Part shown: piece by piece, positions 52,145 to 62,337 of the stretch
Layout: each line of letters begins with the position of its first letter
How positions within the stretch are numbered: the first letter of the stretch is position 1
Source: Mastigamoeba balamuthi
Lineage: Eukaryota; Evosea; Mastigamoebida; Mastigamoebidae
Length of the DNA: 64,000 nucleotides
NCBI GenBank assembly: GCA_902651635.1
Contig: CACRSC010000037.1
Span: 298,251 to 362,250, forward strand
Reading direction: 5' to 3'
Translations under genes and position numbers: made by a program
Notes under the pieces: model-generated
The model's database searches: none
The model's input: the letters and a program-made list of their open reading frames with translations, nothing else
Told to the model about the DNA's origin: nothing

Positions 52145-54913
52145 ATGAGCGACGCAGCGCGGCAGCAGCGCCCGCACAGGGGCGGCAGGGCGGACCTCCG
52201 TGTGCGCGCCGACGGCGAGGGCCACCGCGTGGCAGTCACCGACAAAGGTCCGCGCCCCCCCCGTCGCCGCCGCACAGCGAACAGCGAACAGCACAACAGC
52301 ACAGCGAAGACCAGCAGCAGCGGAGGGCACTGGGGGCACCGACAGCACCACTGCTCCCCTCACCTCTGGCGCTGCCCACAACTACGCGCACCCCCCCTCC
52401 TCCCCCACCCGCAGAGGCGCCGCGCAGGGTCAGGAGCGCTGGGGCGGACGCCAGGAGCGCCGCGCAGGTCCTCGTGACGGGCGCCCCCGCCAGCGTCGGC
52501 CTCGACAAGGCCCGCATCCCACCCGCCTGCGACGTCACCGGCGACGTCACTTTTCTCCCTGGCTGACGTCACCTCGGAAAAAACCCCTCTGTGGGCCCCC
52601 CCCGGTGGTGCCCTCTCGCTCTGGTGGTGCCCTGTCGTGTCGCGGGGGGGGCTCTGAGCGCAGATGCGGCAGTTCCTCATCGCGAGGCTGAAGCAGCTGG
52701 GCGGGGGCCCCGGGAGGGTGTGGGTCTACGTGGGCCGCAACGCCATCACGCGCACGGGGACGTCGCTCTGGGTCTCGGTCGCCGGCCCCGAGCAGGCCCG
52801 CGAGCTCGTCCGCGTGGTCGACGGCGCCGTGTACCAGGAGTCGCTGGTGCGCACCGCCCAAAGCAATTGACTGCGTGCCCGCCACCCACTGCCCCCTCTG
52901 ACGGCTGCGTCCGGGGGGTGCGGGGAGAGAGCAGCTGAGCGCGGTGGTGGTGGCCAAGAGCGAGGCGAGCAAGGGGGCGGAGGAGCTGATCGCGCGGGTG
53001 CTGGCGGCCAACTACAACGAGGCGCAGGCGTCGCTGGACCTGTCGGGGTTCGCGGGCAAGACCGGGGGCCGCCTGAGCCTGGCGCAGGTCGACACGGCGC
53101 GGGCCGTGATGGACCAGGTGGCGGCGGCGCTGCCGGGACTGGTGTTCCTGAGCCTCGACGACAACAGGCTCGAGTCGCTGCAGCCCTTTGTGGCGCTCGC
53201 CCGCAAGTGCCCCACCGTCCAGGCCCTCTTTGCCAAGCGCAACCTCTTCCGCTCGCCCCGCGACCTCGCGGCCGTGCGCAGCCTCAGCCTCGTGCGCATC
53301 GGCGTCGAGGGCAACCCCTGGGACAACCCCGACAAGAACGTCCTCTACGAGTGCGCTCTCCTCCCCCGCTGTGTCCCCTCCCCTCCCTCCGGGACAAGCC
53401 CTGGCCGGATGCTGAGAGCTCCCAGCCGCCAGATGGGCCGCCTTTCCTCCCCGGATCCCCTCTGCGCTCAGAGCCAGCACAGCCCTTGTTCCTCCTCCTC
53501 CTCCTCGTTTCCCTGACCCCGCCCTCCCGCAGCGAGCTCAAGAAGCTCTTCCCCAACCTCATGATGATCGACGGCGACAACGTGGCGTCGCCGTTCCAGT
53601 TCAACCTGCCGGGGTACCTGACGGCCCCGTGCATCCCGGGCGTGCGCCCCGGCTTCTCGCCGTCGCCGCAGGTCGGCAGCTTTGCGGAGCGCTTTGTCCG
53701 CGGGTTCTTCCAGATGCTCGAGGGCGCCAGCTCCGAGGCCCTCCTGCAGCTCTACACCGACCGCTCCACTCTCAGCGTCACCTTCAGGCCCGCCCCGTCC
53801 CACCGCCGCTGCCCACCCACTCGGCGTTGGCGCTGCGCTGACGCACGCGTTATTCCCTCCCTTCCCCGCAGTGGCGAGGCGCTGCACATGGAGCAGACCT
53901 ACAAGAGGAACAGGAACCTCGCGGACGTCCTGACCCGCAGTGCGCCGAGCCCGCTGTCACACACTCTCCTCATCGATTGACTGCTGCGCGGGGCTGGTGC
54001 AGGGGACAGGACGGGGACGAGGTACGAGGCCGTGGCGGGGTCGTTCAAGATAGTCTCGGCGCTGCTGGAGGAGATGCCCAAGGCGGTGCACAGCCTCGAC
54101 AACCAGGCACTGCTCGACGTCGTCGAGGCCGTGACGGGCTCAGCCACGCCGCTCATCGTCGTCACCATCTACGGCGTCGTCAGATTCCGTAAGCCCAGCT
54201 CCCTTCGGTCGCCTCTGTTTGTGTCGTCCCTCGCCCCACACGATGGCATTGGACTCCCTCGGCCTTGTGCGGCGCGCATCGGTCCTCTGTGCGGGGTCCA
54301 TCGAGGCTCCGCACAGCGTCGTATGAACGTAGTGCGGACCGCAATTACAGCACCTTCGCTGGCTGGCTGCACCGTATCGTGAGGACACTTGTGCTGTATG
54401 CTGCGGCCGTGCCAAGTTAATTTGAGAGCAATTCAATTACCTTGTTGTTCTCCCACGTTCCTTCGATGCTGCACGACCCTGACGCACGTGCGCGTGCACC
54501 GGCACCGCTCGCAGCGACGTTGGACGCGCAGAAGGAGCGCTCGTTCACGCGCCGGCTGGTGCTCCAGAACACCACCGCCAACGCGCTGGGCGCCGTCATC
54601 CTTAACGACCAGTACAGCATCACGGGCTACCTCGGCCGTAACCCCGCCCTCCAGGCCTGCATCGAGCCACCCGCAGTGGCGCGACCTCGTCTCCGTGCGT
54701 CGCTGCTGCAGCAGCTCAGTCGGTTCTGACGTTGTGGGGACGCCCGTCCAGGAGCGGCAGCAGATGTGCGCCAGCTTCCAGAAGGAGACGCACCTCAACG
54801 CGGCGTTCACGCGGCAGGCCCTCGAGAACAACGCGTGGAGCTACGAGGCGGCAGCCGCCAACTTTGCGCAGCTGCAGGCGAGCGGCAGCATCCCGGCCGC
54901 CGCCTTTGAGTAG
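52145..54913 (+). CDS. NXF1: mRNA export receptor NXF1/TAP
   Basis: NXF1 carries mRNA through nuclear pores. The start at 52145 begins a basic disordered N-terminus. Next comes an RRM-like exon (MRQFLIARLKQLGGGP, RNAITRTGTSLWVSVAG), leucine-rich repeats (PGLVFLSLDDNRLESLQPF, FPNLMMIDGDN), an NTF2-like domain (FAERFVRGFFQMLEGASSEA, VTGSATPLIVVTIYGVVRF) and a C-terminal UBA/TAP-C domain (FTRQALENNAWSYEAAAANF, then SGSIPAAAFE; stop at 54913). About eight exons. The intron 53788-53871 starts GCCCGC and fits as GC-AG; the next intron (from about 53942) has a clear ATCGATTGAC branch-point-like sequence. Some linker junctions, at 52550-52660 and 54660-54750, are uncertain. A broken copy of the last exons lies inverted at 61078-61705. 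Confidence 0.9.
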
Positions 54914-55948
54914 CGCAGCGGCGCAGCCAATGCAGGCCGATACGGGCCCCTATTTGCTGTTGTATACCCTCCTTGCCTGCCTGCCGTTTCTCGCGGGCCA
55001 CCGAGGCACATCAATTGCTTATGGGCAAAGAGCCCTACATGATCAAGATGTTGCGGGGCCTACGAGGAAGTGGGGGTGGGGGAGCCTCTGTTTCTCGTTG
55101 GCTCCTGAGCCCACGTCGGGCGCCGAGCGGCTGAGCTGGGCGACTGGCGCCGTTGCCACAGGGTAAGCGGAGGTGAAATGCTCCACTCGGACCACAAAAG
55201 TGGGCAGGGTTATCCTCACCTGTGCCCCTCGGTCGTCCTGTTCGCGGACGACATGCCCCGAGCCCTGTAACCGCCACTTCCGACGTGCAGAACGACGCTC
55301 TGTAAATGCTCTGCTCCGCCTTCACAACCGCCGCGGGCGGCGGGGGGTTGCCCGTCTCGCGTTGTGTGCTGAAGGATGGGCCGTAGTCTGACGGCATCGC
55401 GGGGTTGGCCCTGCTCGCTGGACAAGCCTGGGCGCTCTTGTCGCGGCCTCCGACAACCTGACAGTGCAACTGAAGGTCAAACTCGATGAAAAACGAGACC
55501 GCACTTTGCAACGAAGAACCCCTCAGCCGGGTGAGGGCCCCGAAAAGCAAGAAAAGTAGCTGCAGAGGACGCGCTCTGGGAACGGAGAAGCAGATTGGGC
55601 CAGTTCTTCGGGAGCTCGAGGAAGAGGGGCAGGGCAGAGCACCCTGCATGGCCCGCATTCGCGCAGAGCTGCTCCGCACAGGGTCCGCACAGATTAAAAT
55701 GGCCGTTGGCACGTCTGCAGGTGCACGCTGCCCTGCGGGGCCCCGAATGTGGGCACAGTTGCACTCAAAGTGCACACATGCCACGAATCAAGCGATCCAG
55801 CGCTGGTGCGGCAATTGTCCACTATTGGATATGGTCCCCCTGATATCTGTGCACCATGAGCCGTTGCAAGACAACCGACCGCCAGTTGCAGAGCTCACAA
55901 ACATAAAAACACCGAGAAAGTAACTGAGCACCTGCGGGACTTTGTGCA
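54914..55948. other. Spacer between NXF1 and the GH16-like gene
   Basis: About 1 kb. A 249-codon minus-strand frame (55784-55035) is open and contains several Cys/His, but shows no recognisable domain and weak codon bias, so I do not call a gene. A small unrecognised gene is possible. CpG density is intermediate. Confidence 0.35.
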
Positions 55949-57333
55949 ATGCCACACCGAAACGGCGTACAGATGCTGCTCGTGGCCCTCGCGGTCGCGG
56001 GCACGGCGCAGGGGCTGCGCTGGGCAGGGTACGACTGGACCCCGCGCGAGGGCGGCACCAAAGTCTCGGGGCCCGCGGACAACTACTGGTCCGCCTCCAA
56101 CGTCGCCGTCGACGCACAGGGGCACCTCGTCCTCAGCATCGCCCCCACGTCCGCTGCCGGGGGCCACGTCGCCTGTGCGCAGGTCGACGGCCCCAACCTG
56201 GGCTACGGCAGGTACACACCTCCGCTTTTCTCTGTCAGTGTGCGAGCACCTTTTTTGTGCAGTTTGTCTCGCAATTCGCAATTCGAATTCAATTCGGCAA
56301 TATCCCTTCTTATTATCATGATGGAGCGTTCACCCCGTAGGCTAACACTGCGAACTGTTGAGCTCTCTCACTCATTCGCTCAATGCACGAGATAACTGGG
56401 AGGTCCACAGATAAATAATCGCAGGCCAAAAACGGAGATGCCCTCTCACTTATGATACTGTTTTTCCTTTTGAGGTCACCACTAACCCACGGTTTCACAG
56501 GTACACGTGGGACGTGGAGGGCACCGTGGAGCAGATCACCGAGGACGAGAACGCGGTGCTGGGCCTGTTCCTGTACAGGGACGACGAGCACGAGATCGAC
56601 ATCGAGTACGCCAGGTGGGGCCAGCTGGTGCCCGAGGCCCCCAATATGGACTACGTCAACCAGCCCGAGAAGCCCAAGTCCAGAGCCCACTTCTGGAGCA
56701 TGCCCAAGGGCATCGCCAAGCAGCGCCACTCGTTCATCTGGAAGAGCGACTCGATCTCCTGGGAGTCGCGGGACATCACCAAGAGCTCCGTGGGCAAGGT
56801 CGTCCACACGTGGTCGACGACCCTGGCCCCCATTCCCAAGGCAGAGGGTGCGTTCGGCAGAATGTCGATTTTCTGAGTTTTTCCTGGTTTTTTGCTCCAA
56901 TTTGTCATTTGTTCCTGTCATCCACTGACGTCAGTGCGCGGGCATAGAGGGGGAGATGCCGGTTCTGATCAACTGGTGGATGATGGACCACAAGGCGCCG
57001 AGGCTGGCGACTCCGATGAAGGCGACGATCCTGGACTTCAAGTTCTCCAAGAAACTCGAGTTCGAGCCCGACGGCACCGACGCCTCCAGCGCCGCTCCGG
57101 AGCCTTCGAGCGCTGCCCCGAAGCCCTCCAGCGCCGCTCCTGAGCCCTCGAGCGCCGCTTCGACCCCGAAGCCCTCCAGCGCCGCTCCGGAGCCATCCAG
57201 CGCCGCCCAGAAGACCTCCAGCGCCGTCCCCCAGCCCAACTCACATGCACAGTCCTCTGACGACATCGTCAAGGGGACCGGGGTGATGGCAGCGCCTCTG
57301 TGCCTGCTGGCTGTGGTGGCTGCACTGATGTGA
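55949..57333 (+). CDS. GH16-like secreted beta-glucanase-type protein with GPI-anchor signal
   Basis: Probably a cell-surface glycan hydrolase or transglycosidase. The start at 55949 leads to a signal peptide (QMLLVALAVAGTAQG). The concanavalin-type fold begins with YDWTPREGGTKVSGPADNYW and holds the catalytic motif DEHEIDIEYARWG, where E-I-D-I-E matches the GH16 ExDxE signature. It continues with RHSFIWKSDSISWESRDI and GEMPVLINWWMM. A Ser-Ala-Pro repeat stalk follows (SSAAPEPSSAAPKPSSAAPE and more). The C-terminus is a hydrophobic tail after a small-residue site (VMAAPLCLLAVVAALM), as in GPI-anchored proteins. Three exons: the first intron (about 56211-56500) is long, and the second is near 56848-56946. 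Its 3' end is duplicated at about 58165-58395. The overall length is near the lower end for GH16. Confidence 0.8.
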
Positions 57334-57470
57334 GCGACTCCAAAGGACACCTGATTGAGAATCTGGGAGTAGTGAACTCTACCAAAGGCCAAACAAATGA
57401 CCTGCACAACATGTAACCAGGATCTCTCTCTTTCTCTCTCTCTGAAAGAGAGGCACATCATATGAGGCTG
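57236..57470 (+). repeat. Direct repeat, copy 1: GH16-like 3' end and downstream sequence
   Basis: The last ~100 coding bases (SHAQSSDDIVKG through the GPI tail), the stop codon and about 135 downstream bases recur at 58165-58395, with substitutions and small indels. Confidence 0.85.
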
Positions 57471-58164
57471 GTCCGATTTCTTTGCAGAAAAACGCAATTA
57501 AACAGTTTGACAGCAAGAAGATCGAGTCAATTTACAATAGGTGTTCAGTGCATACTAGCGACTGTAAGAGTATACTGCTCTGCATACTGAACAACGTTTG
57601 GCTTGGCCCCAAACGAAGTGAAGTGTTCCTTGACATAGCCTTCGTTTTCTTCACTGGAGGACTTACTACTGATTGACAAGAAATGAACTGATAACTTCTC
57701 TTACAGGGGTTTGTGACTTGCCCCTCTTTGATTGCACTGAAAGAGTTGTATTCCCAATGTGATAAAAACATCTGGCTTGGTTCTGTGAAGGATTCTGTGT
57801 TTCTGGAAGGCCATTTTGATGTAATGAAGCCATTTTAAAAGCCTCAGCCGTGAAAGGTCCTGAAAGTAGAGTGAGTGCCTTTGACCCTCATAAGGACCCG
57901 TTCTTTGGTCATGGTTCAGAGTGTCTTCTGGTGCCACGCACTCATAGTCTTTGCCTTATGGCCCTTTTTCAGGAGTGGCCAATTTTTGGATCTGGCCAGT
58001 AACGTGAATGGGAAACGTCCAAGCAGTACGATATTTTGTGTGCCTCTTTATGCACGATATTTGTATCAAGCTTTCCTCTTTTTTTCCACTCTCGTTTGTA
58101 AGGGGATCTACAATTATCTCTCCAGATACCCATGTTCGGAGCAATGATGACTGCTTTTTCGTGC
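57471..58164. other. Low-CpG stretch between the two direct-repeat copies
   Basis: About 690 bases with low GC and CpG and no supported gene. Confidence 0.4.
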
Positions 58165-58395
58165 ATAACTCACATGCACAGTCCTCCGACGACATCGTCA
58201 AGGGGGTCAAGGTGATGGCAGCGCCTGTGGGCATGCTGGCTGTGGTGGCTGCCCTGATGTGAGCGTCTCCCAAGACACCAATTGATAATCTGGTAGTAGT
58301 GAACCCAATCAAAGGCCATAAAATGGCCTGCGGAGCATGTAACCAGGATCTCTCTCTCACTCTGAAGGAGAGGCACATCATGGGGCTGGTAGCCT
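58165..58395 (+). pseudogene. Direct repeat, copy 2: orphan 3' end of a GH16-like gene
   Basis: It reads HNSHAQSSDDIVKG, then VMAAPVGMLAVVAALM and a stop, like the end of the gene at 55949-57333. No catalytic exon lies upstream. It is a fragment left by tandem duplication and partial deletion, or the trace of a second family member. Confidence 0.75.
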
Positions 58396-58468
58396 CGGCC
58401 AAGTTCATTTCTGGCTCTCAGTGTTTAAGGCAGAGCTTATGCCTCTACACATCAGCCAAAGCTCAGAT

Positions 58469-60409
58469 TCAATTGAGGATCAGGAAGAGCACAGCGATGG
58501 CAGCAGACACCAGGCCAGTGCAGCTCGTGGGGCTCCCGGTGCCGCTGGCGCCGGTGCCGTGGAGGTCGGCGGGCCACCAGTGGGGGTCGGTGCTCCACTC
58601 GGAAACGAACGCGCTGCCCCGGAGCCCCGCAGCGGCCGCGGCCACCGACGACGTGCAGAACGACGCCCCGCGGCCCCTCAGCTCCGCCTCCACGACAGCC
58701 GCTGGCGGCAGGGCGCCCGGGAAGGGCGGGGCGTCGGTGCGCGGGAGCAGGGCGACCCTGAGAGTGCGGCCCCCGGGGCCCAGAGTGGCGTTGGCGACCT
58801 CGAGGTGGTGGTACCCCAGGCACTGCTCCCGCAGCGCCTCCTCCAGCGCCCGCAGCGCCCCCGCGCCCCTGGGGAACGTGGCGCGCGACGTGGCGTTGAC
58901 GCTGATGCCCAGGAATGCCGGGGCGCCAGCGGTGCAGCCCGCGCGGGCGCTGTCGGGGGCCGAGCCCGCGGGGCAGCTGCAGGCGTACGAGCACCAGGGG
59001 CCGCCGTCGCACTGCTCGCCCGCGTCCACGGCGCCGTTGCCGCACGCGGCCGGCACGGGGGACACGGCCACGCCCGCGAGGGACCCCAGGACAAAGGCGT
59101 AGCCGTCGGGCGTGCCGTGTATGCGCCTGTCGACCGCGCGCCCCGCGCACTCGACGACAAAGTGGAAGCGCGCCCAGCCGACGGGGCTTTCGCGCACTGC
59201 GCTCCTGTTGGGCCCGACGGCCACGCGGACGACGACGCCCTGCGACACGTCGCCCGCGGTGGCGTCGACGAAGACGTCGCGGGGCTCCGCCGAGACGGCG
59301 AGGCCGCTCTGCCGCGCTGCGCCCGCGCACTGCTCGACGAGCGAGCGGGCCACGTCGACGGCGTCGCTGTGCCTGAGGCCGCGCCGCGGGCACTGCGGGG
59401 CGTCGAAGGGCTCCCGCTTGCCCAGCTGCTCCATCGTCTGCAGGACCACGCCGACGACGACGGCGGCCGAGTCGGCGACGGCGCAGCGGCCCCCGGCGGC
59501 GGCCTGCGCGGCGTGCGGGGCGCACGTGCAGTCGGCGGCCCTGCAGAGCCCCTCGGCGTCGCCCGCCGGCTCGCACTCCTCGCCCGCCCCGACGACGCCG
59601 TCGCCGCACCGTGTGCACGACCCCGCGGGCGCCTCCGACGCCGCCGCCGCGGCGGCGCTGACGCAGCGGCCCGAGCAGAGGGCGCAGGGGCAGCCGAGGG
59701 CCGAGCGGACGGCGCAGAGGCGCTGCCAGTCGCCGCTGCCGCTGGCGTTGCGGGCGAGGTCGCAGGAGCCCAGGGCGGCCGTGAGGTTGGCCTCGCTGGC
59801 GCTGCCGTCGGCCGTGTCGGTGCAGGCGACGCGGGCGGCGACGGCCGCGCCGCTGCTGAAGAGGTCGGCGGCCTCGACGCGGGTCCGCAGGCGCCACGAC
59901 GTCCTGTTGTGCGCCGGCGACGACGACGGGGCGCCCTCGAGGACCGCCTGGGCGGCCAGCGAGCGCACAGCCACGCCGCCGACGGTGAAGACCAGGCGCG
60001 ACTGGCAGGCGACCGTGCTACCGGCGGGGCGGGAGGACACGAGGCCGTGGGTGAGGACCCCGTGGAACAGCTCGACGGTGCCCCCGGTGCGCCAGAGAGG
60101 GCTCAGGACGACGTTGGCGCCGTGGCCCGGCGTCTCGGTGACGAAGAAGCTTTGCGACCGCGCGAATGAGGCGCTGGCGGCTGGCAGGTTCACCGCCAGC
60201 AGGGCGACGGCAACAAGATAAGGGAGGCCTGTGCCACAGGAGTGGGCAGTTGGACGCGTCAGGGAGATAATGGAGAGGAGAGAAAATATTGAAGAAGAAT
60301 TGGAGGAACAGGGCACAGCAGAGCTGTGTTGCGCGGCACAGGCGAGCACGCGACGGGGTGAAGGAAGGGCAGGGGTGTGCGGTGCACCGAGGGTGCGCTG
60401 TGCTGTCAT
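58469..60409 (-). CDS. Cysteine-rich secreted surface protein with hydrophobic C-terminal anchor
   Basis: I do not recognise a named family. The open frame runs without introns from at least 60200 to the stop at 58469-58471. The start is uncertain: a Met at 60409 is used here, but the likely signal peptide (LPYLVAVALLAVNLPAASAS, about 60225-60165) suggests a spliced or closer start. The ectodomain has two CGDGVVGAGEECE / CGNGAVDAGEQCD repeats of the DUF4215 type, also present in the WSC gene at 28508-30666. Between them are beta-rich segments with many N-glycosylation sites. The end is TSCTGLVSAAIAVLFLILN, a short hydrophobic tail that fits GPI anchoring. It is CpG-rich, like expressed genes here. 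Confidence 0.72.
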   Translation of the reverse strand: MTAQRTLGAPHTPALPSPRRVLACAAQHSSAVPCSSNSSSIFSLLSIISLTRPTAHSCGTGLPYLVAVALLAVNLPAASASFARSQSFFVTETPGHGANVVLSPLWRTGGTVELFHGVLTHGLVSSRPAGSTVACQSRLVFTVGGVAVRSLAAQAVLEGAPSSSPAHNRTSWRLRTRVEAADLFSSGAAVAARVACTDTADGSASEANLTAALGSCDLARNASGSGDWQRLCAVRSALGCPCALCSGRCVSAAAAAASEAPAGSCTRCGDGVVGAGEECEPAGDAEGLCRAADCTCAPHAAQAAAGGRCAVADSAAVVVGVVLQTMEQLGKREPFDAPQCPRRGLRHSDAVDVARSLVEQCAGAARQSGLAVSAEPRDVFVDATAGDVSQGVVVRVAVGPNRSAVRESPVGWARFHFVVECAGRAVDRRIHGTPDGYAFVLGSLAGVAVSPVPAACGNGAVDAGEQCDGGPWCSYACSCPAGSAPDSARAGCTAGAPAFLGISVNATSRATFPRGAGALRALEEALREQCLGYHHLEVANATLGPGGRTLRVALLPRTDAPPFPGALPPAAVVEAELRGRGASFCTSSVAAAAAGLRGSAFVSEWSTDPHWWPADLHGTGASGTGSPTSCTGLVSAAIAVLFLILN

Positions 60410-61077
60410 CGGTCGGCGTCGGTATGCCCGAGAGGGGCTGGTGGACTGTGAACTGAAGACCCGGGAAAACGCAGAGGCACCCGCCAGACAAACAACGAAT
60501 TGAGAAGAAACGGAGGTGTCGTTGTGGATCTGCTGGGCTCTCTGACAGTACGTTGCCGAGAGAATTCCCGCCTGCCGATGGGCTCCGCCGGTGGCCCGGG
60601 AAGGGAGGAAAAGCGAAGGAGCGGCAGGAGCTGCATGGTGCACCGCGTTTGGGAGACTCTGCTCGATTCCTGACGTAGGCGCCATGCAGGCAAGTGAGGG
60701 CGTTCGGCAGTGGCGAAGGTTTGAGCAGCGCGGCCCACGGGAAAGGTCTTCCTGTCCTTCTGATATCTTTCCCGCCTGTCATCGCCTTTCCTTCAATTTT
60801 CTCTTGAGCGCCGTTGCTCCTCATCGGACTTGTGATCCTCCCAGCAGATGGCCGCTCTGGCCCCTTGATATTCACATTGCCATTCACTTCTTAGAGCCAA
60901 CGACAGCCACTCCTGTGTTGTCCAACTTCTACAAAGGAACTACCGCAGTCAATCCACTGAAACGATCGGCAATTCGAGAAGATGTGTAGACCCCAGAAGA
61001 GGTTCTATGGACATCCTTGCCGGAAGTATTCCTCATAATGTAAGCTGGTCTGTGCCATTACTTAGGGCTCACGCCAT
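60410..61077. other. Spacer upstream of the cysteine-rich protein gene
   Basis: About 670 bases with no supported gene. It should contain the promoter of the cysteine-rich protein. CpG falls toward 61000. Confidence 0.35.
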
Positions 61078-61705
61078 TGAAGCACTCGCCGGCAGCTGCG
61101 AAATTGGCGGCGGCTGCCTCGCGCGTTGTTCTCGAGGGCCTGCCGCATGAATGCCGCGTTGAGGTGCGTCTCCTTCTGGAAGCTGGCGCACATCTGCTGC
61201 CGCTCCTGGACGGGCGTCCCCACAACGTCAGAACCGACTGAGATGCAGCAGCAGCGACGCACGGAGCTGAGGTCGCGCCACTGGGGGCGGCTCGATTCAG
61301 GCCTGGAGGGCGGGGTTGCGGCCGAGGAAGCCCGTTATGCTGTACTGGTCGTTGAGGATGAAGGCACCCAGAGCATTGGCGGCAGTGTTTTGGAGCACCA
61401 GCCAGTGCATGAACGAGCACTCCTTCTGCGCGTCCAACGTCGCTGCACTCTGTGATGGCCACGCATGAGGCGTGTGAGGAAAGGGGATAAAGTCACATTA
61501 TAGCAGACACATAGGGCAGTCAATGTGGTACTGCGAGAGCGGCGAGGTCCAAATGCCGTGGCGAACAGTGTGGCAGCTCAAGGACAAAGACAAGAGAGAA
61601 AGAGGGGAAATTGGGTGGGAGGGGGAGCTCTCGGAATCTGACGACGCCGCAGATGGTGACGACGATGAGCGGCGTGGCTGAGCCCGTCACGGCCTCCACG
61701 ACGTT
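61078..61705 (-). pseudogene. Partial inverted copy of the NXF1 3' exons
   Basis: The minus strand repeats the end of the NTF2-like domain (VEAVTGSATPLIVVTI, near 61705-61650), the next exon (LVLQNTAANALGAFILNDQY) and the UBA exon (QERQQMCASFQKETHLNAAF). The intron donor after the NTF2-like exon is changed (GTAAGC in the parent, GAGAGC here), and the UBA is cut by a deletion after ALENNA. Preserved intron sequence shows a DNA-level duplication of the gene's 3' end in inverted orientation. Several CpGs have become TpG/CpA. Confidence 0.85.
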
Positions 61706-62337
61706 GAGCAGCGTCTGATCAGTTCTGGTCAGCCGCTTTTTTTTCCAGTTTTTGCCAGAGATTTGTGAGTTGCTCGCAGAGCTACATCATGAAGGAACGT
61801 TCAGTGTGATGGCAATATCTGAGGGAAGGCGGTTGGGAGTGCCGATGTCAGACACGACTCTTTTGAGTTTGTTGGATATACCGACACTGTGCCTTTCGGC
61901 CCTCCCTTCGCCACACCCAGCCCGTTCATTTTTTTATAAATATATGATCGGGTTCAGGGGGCACAGTGGCTATCTGCCACAGGGGTGCTACACACACTGG
62001 TTGTGTGTTAGCTGTTTCAAAGCGATTCCGGGAATCACTGCCAAGTGTTGGTTGGCTGAAATAGCTACAACATTGGGAAGTGCCTGAAGCACACAGGCAT
62101 TCCCTGTTGTTAGCACTCCTTCCTTTTCCCAAACCCAGAGGTGTATTGCATAGTTCCCCTCCCCGAGAGAATGCCAGAAACACAGTTCCTTACATCTGTA
62201 AGAATCAAGACGGCAGAGCACCGCCACAGTTTATTCTCGGGACCATGACGGTGTGTGCAGGGCGTTTTCACGTGCTCGTAAGAGCCAGTGAGAGCCGGGC
62301 ATGAGGTGGTTGAGGGAGACCGAGAGGGCAGTTGCCC
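61706..62337. other. CpG-poor stretch without a gene
   Basis: No supported coding sequence or repeat is identified in about 630 bases. Confidence 0.4.

Noticed and set aside
55035-55784. 249-codon minus-strand frame as a gene
   Set aside because: No start context, domain or consistent codon bias was found. It is kept only as a possibility in the spacer note.
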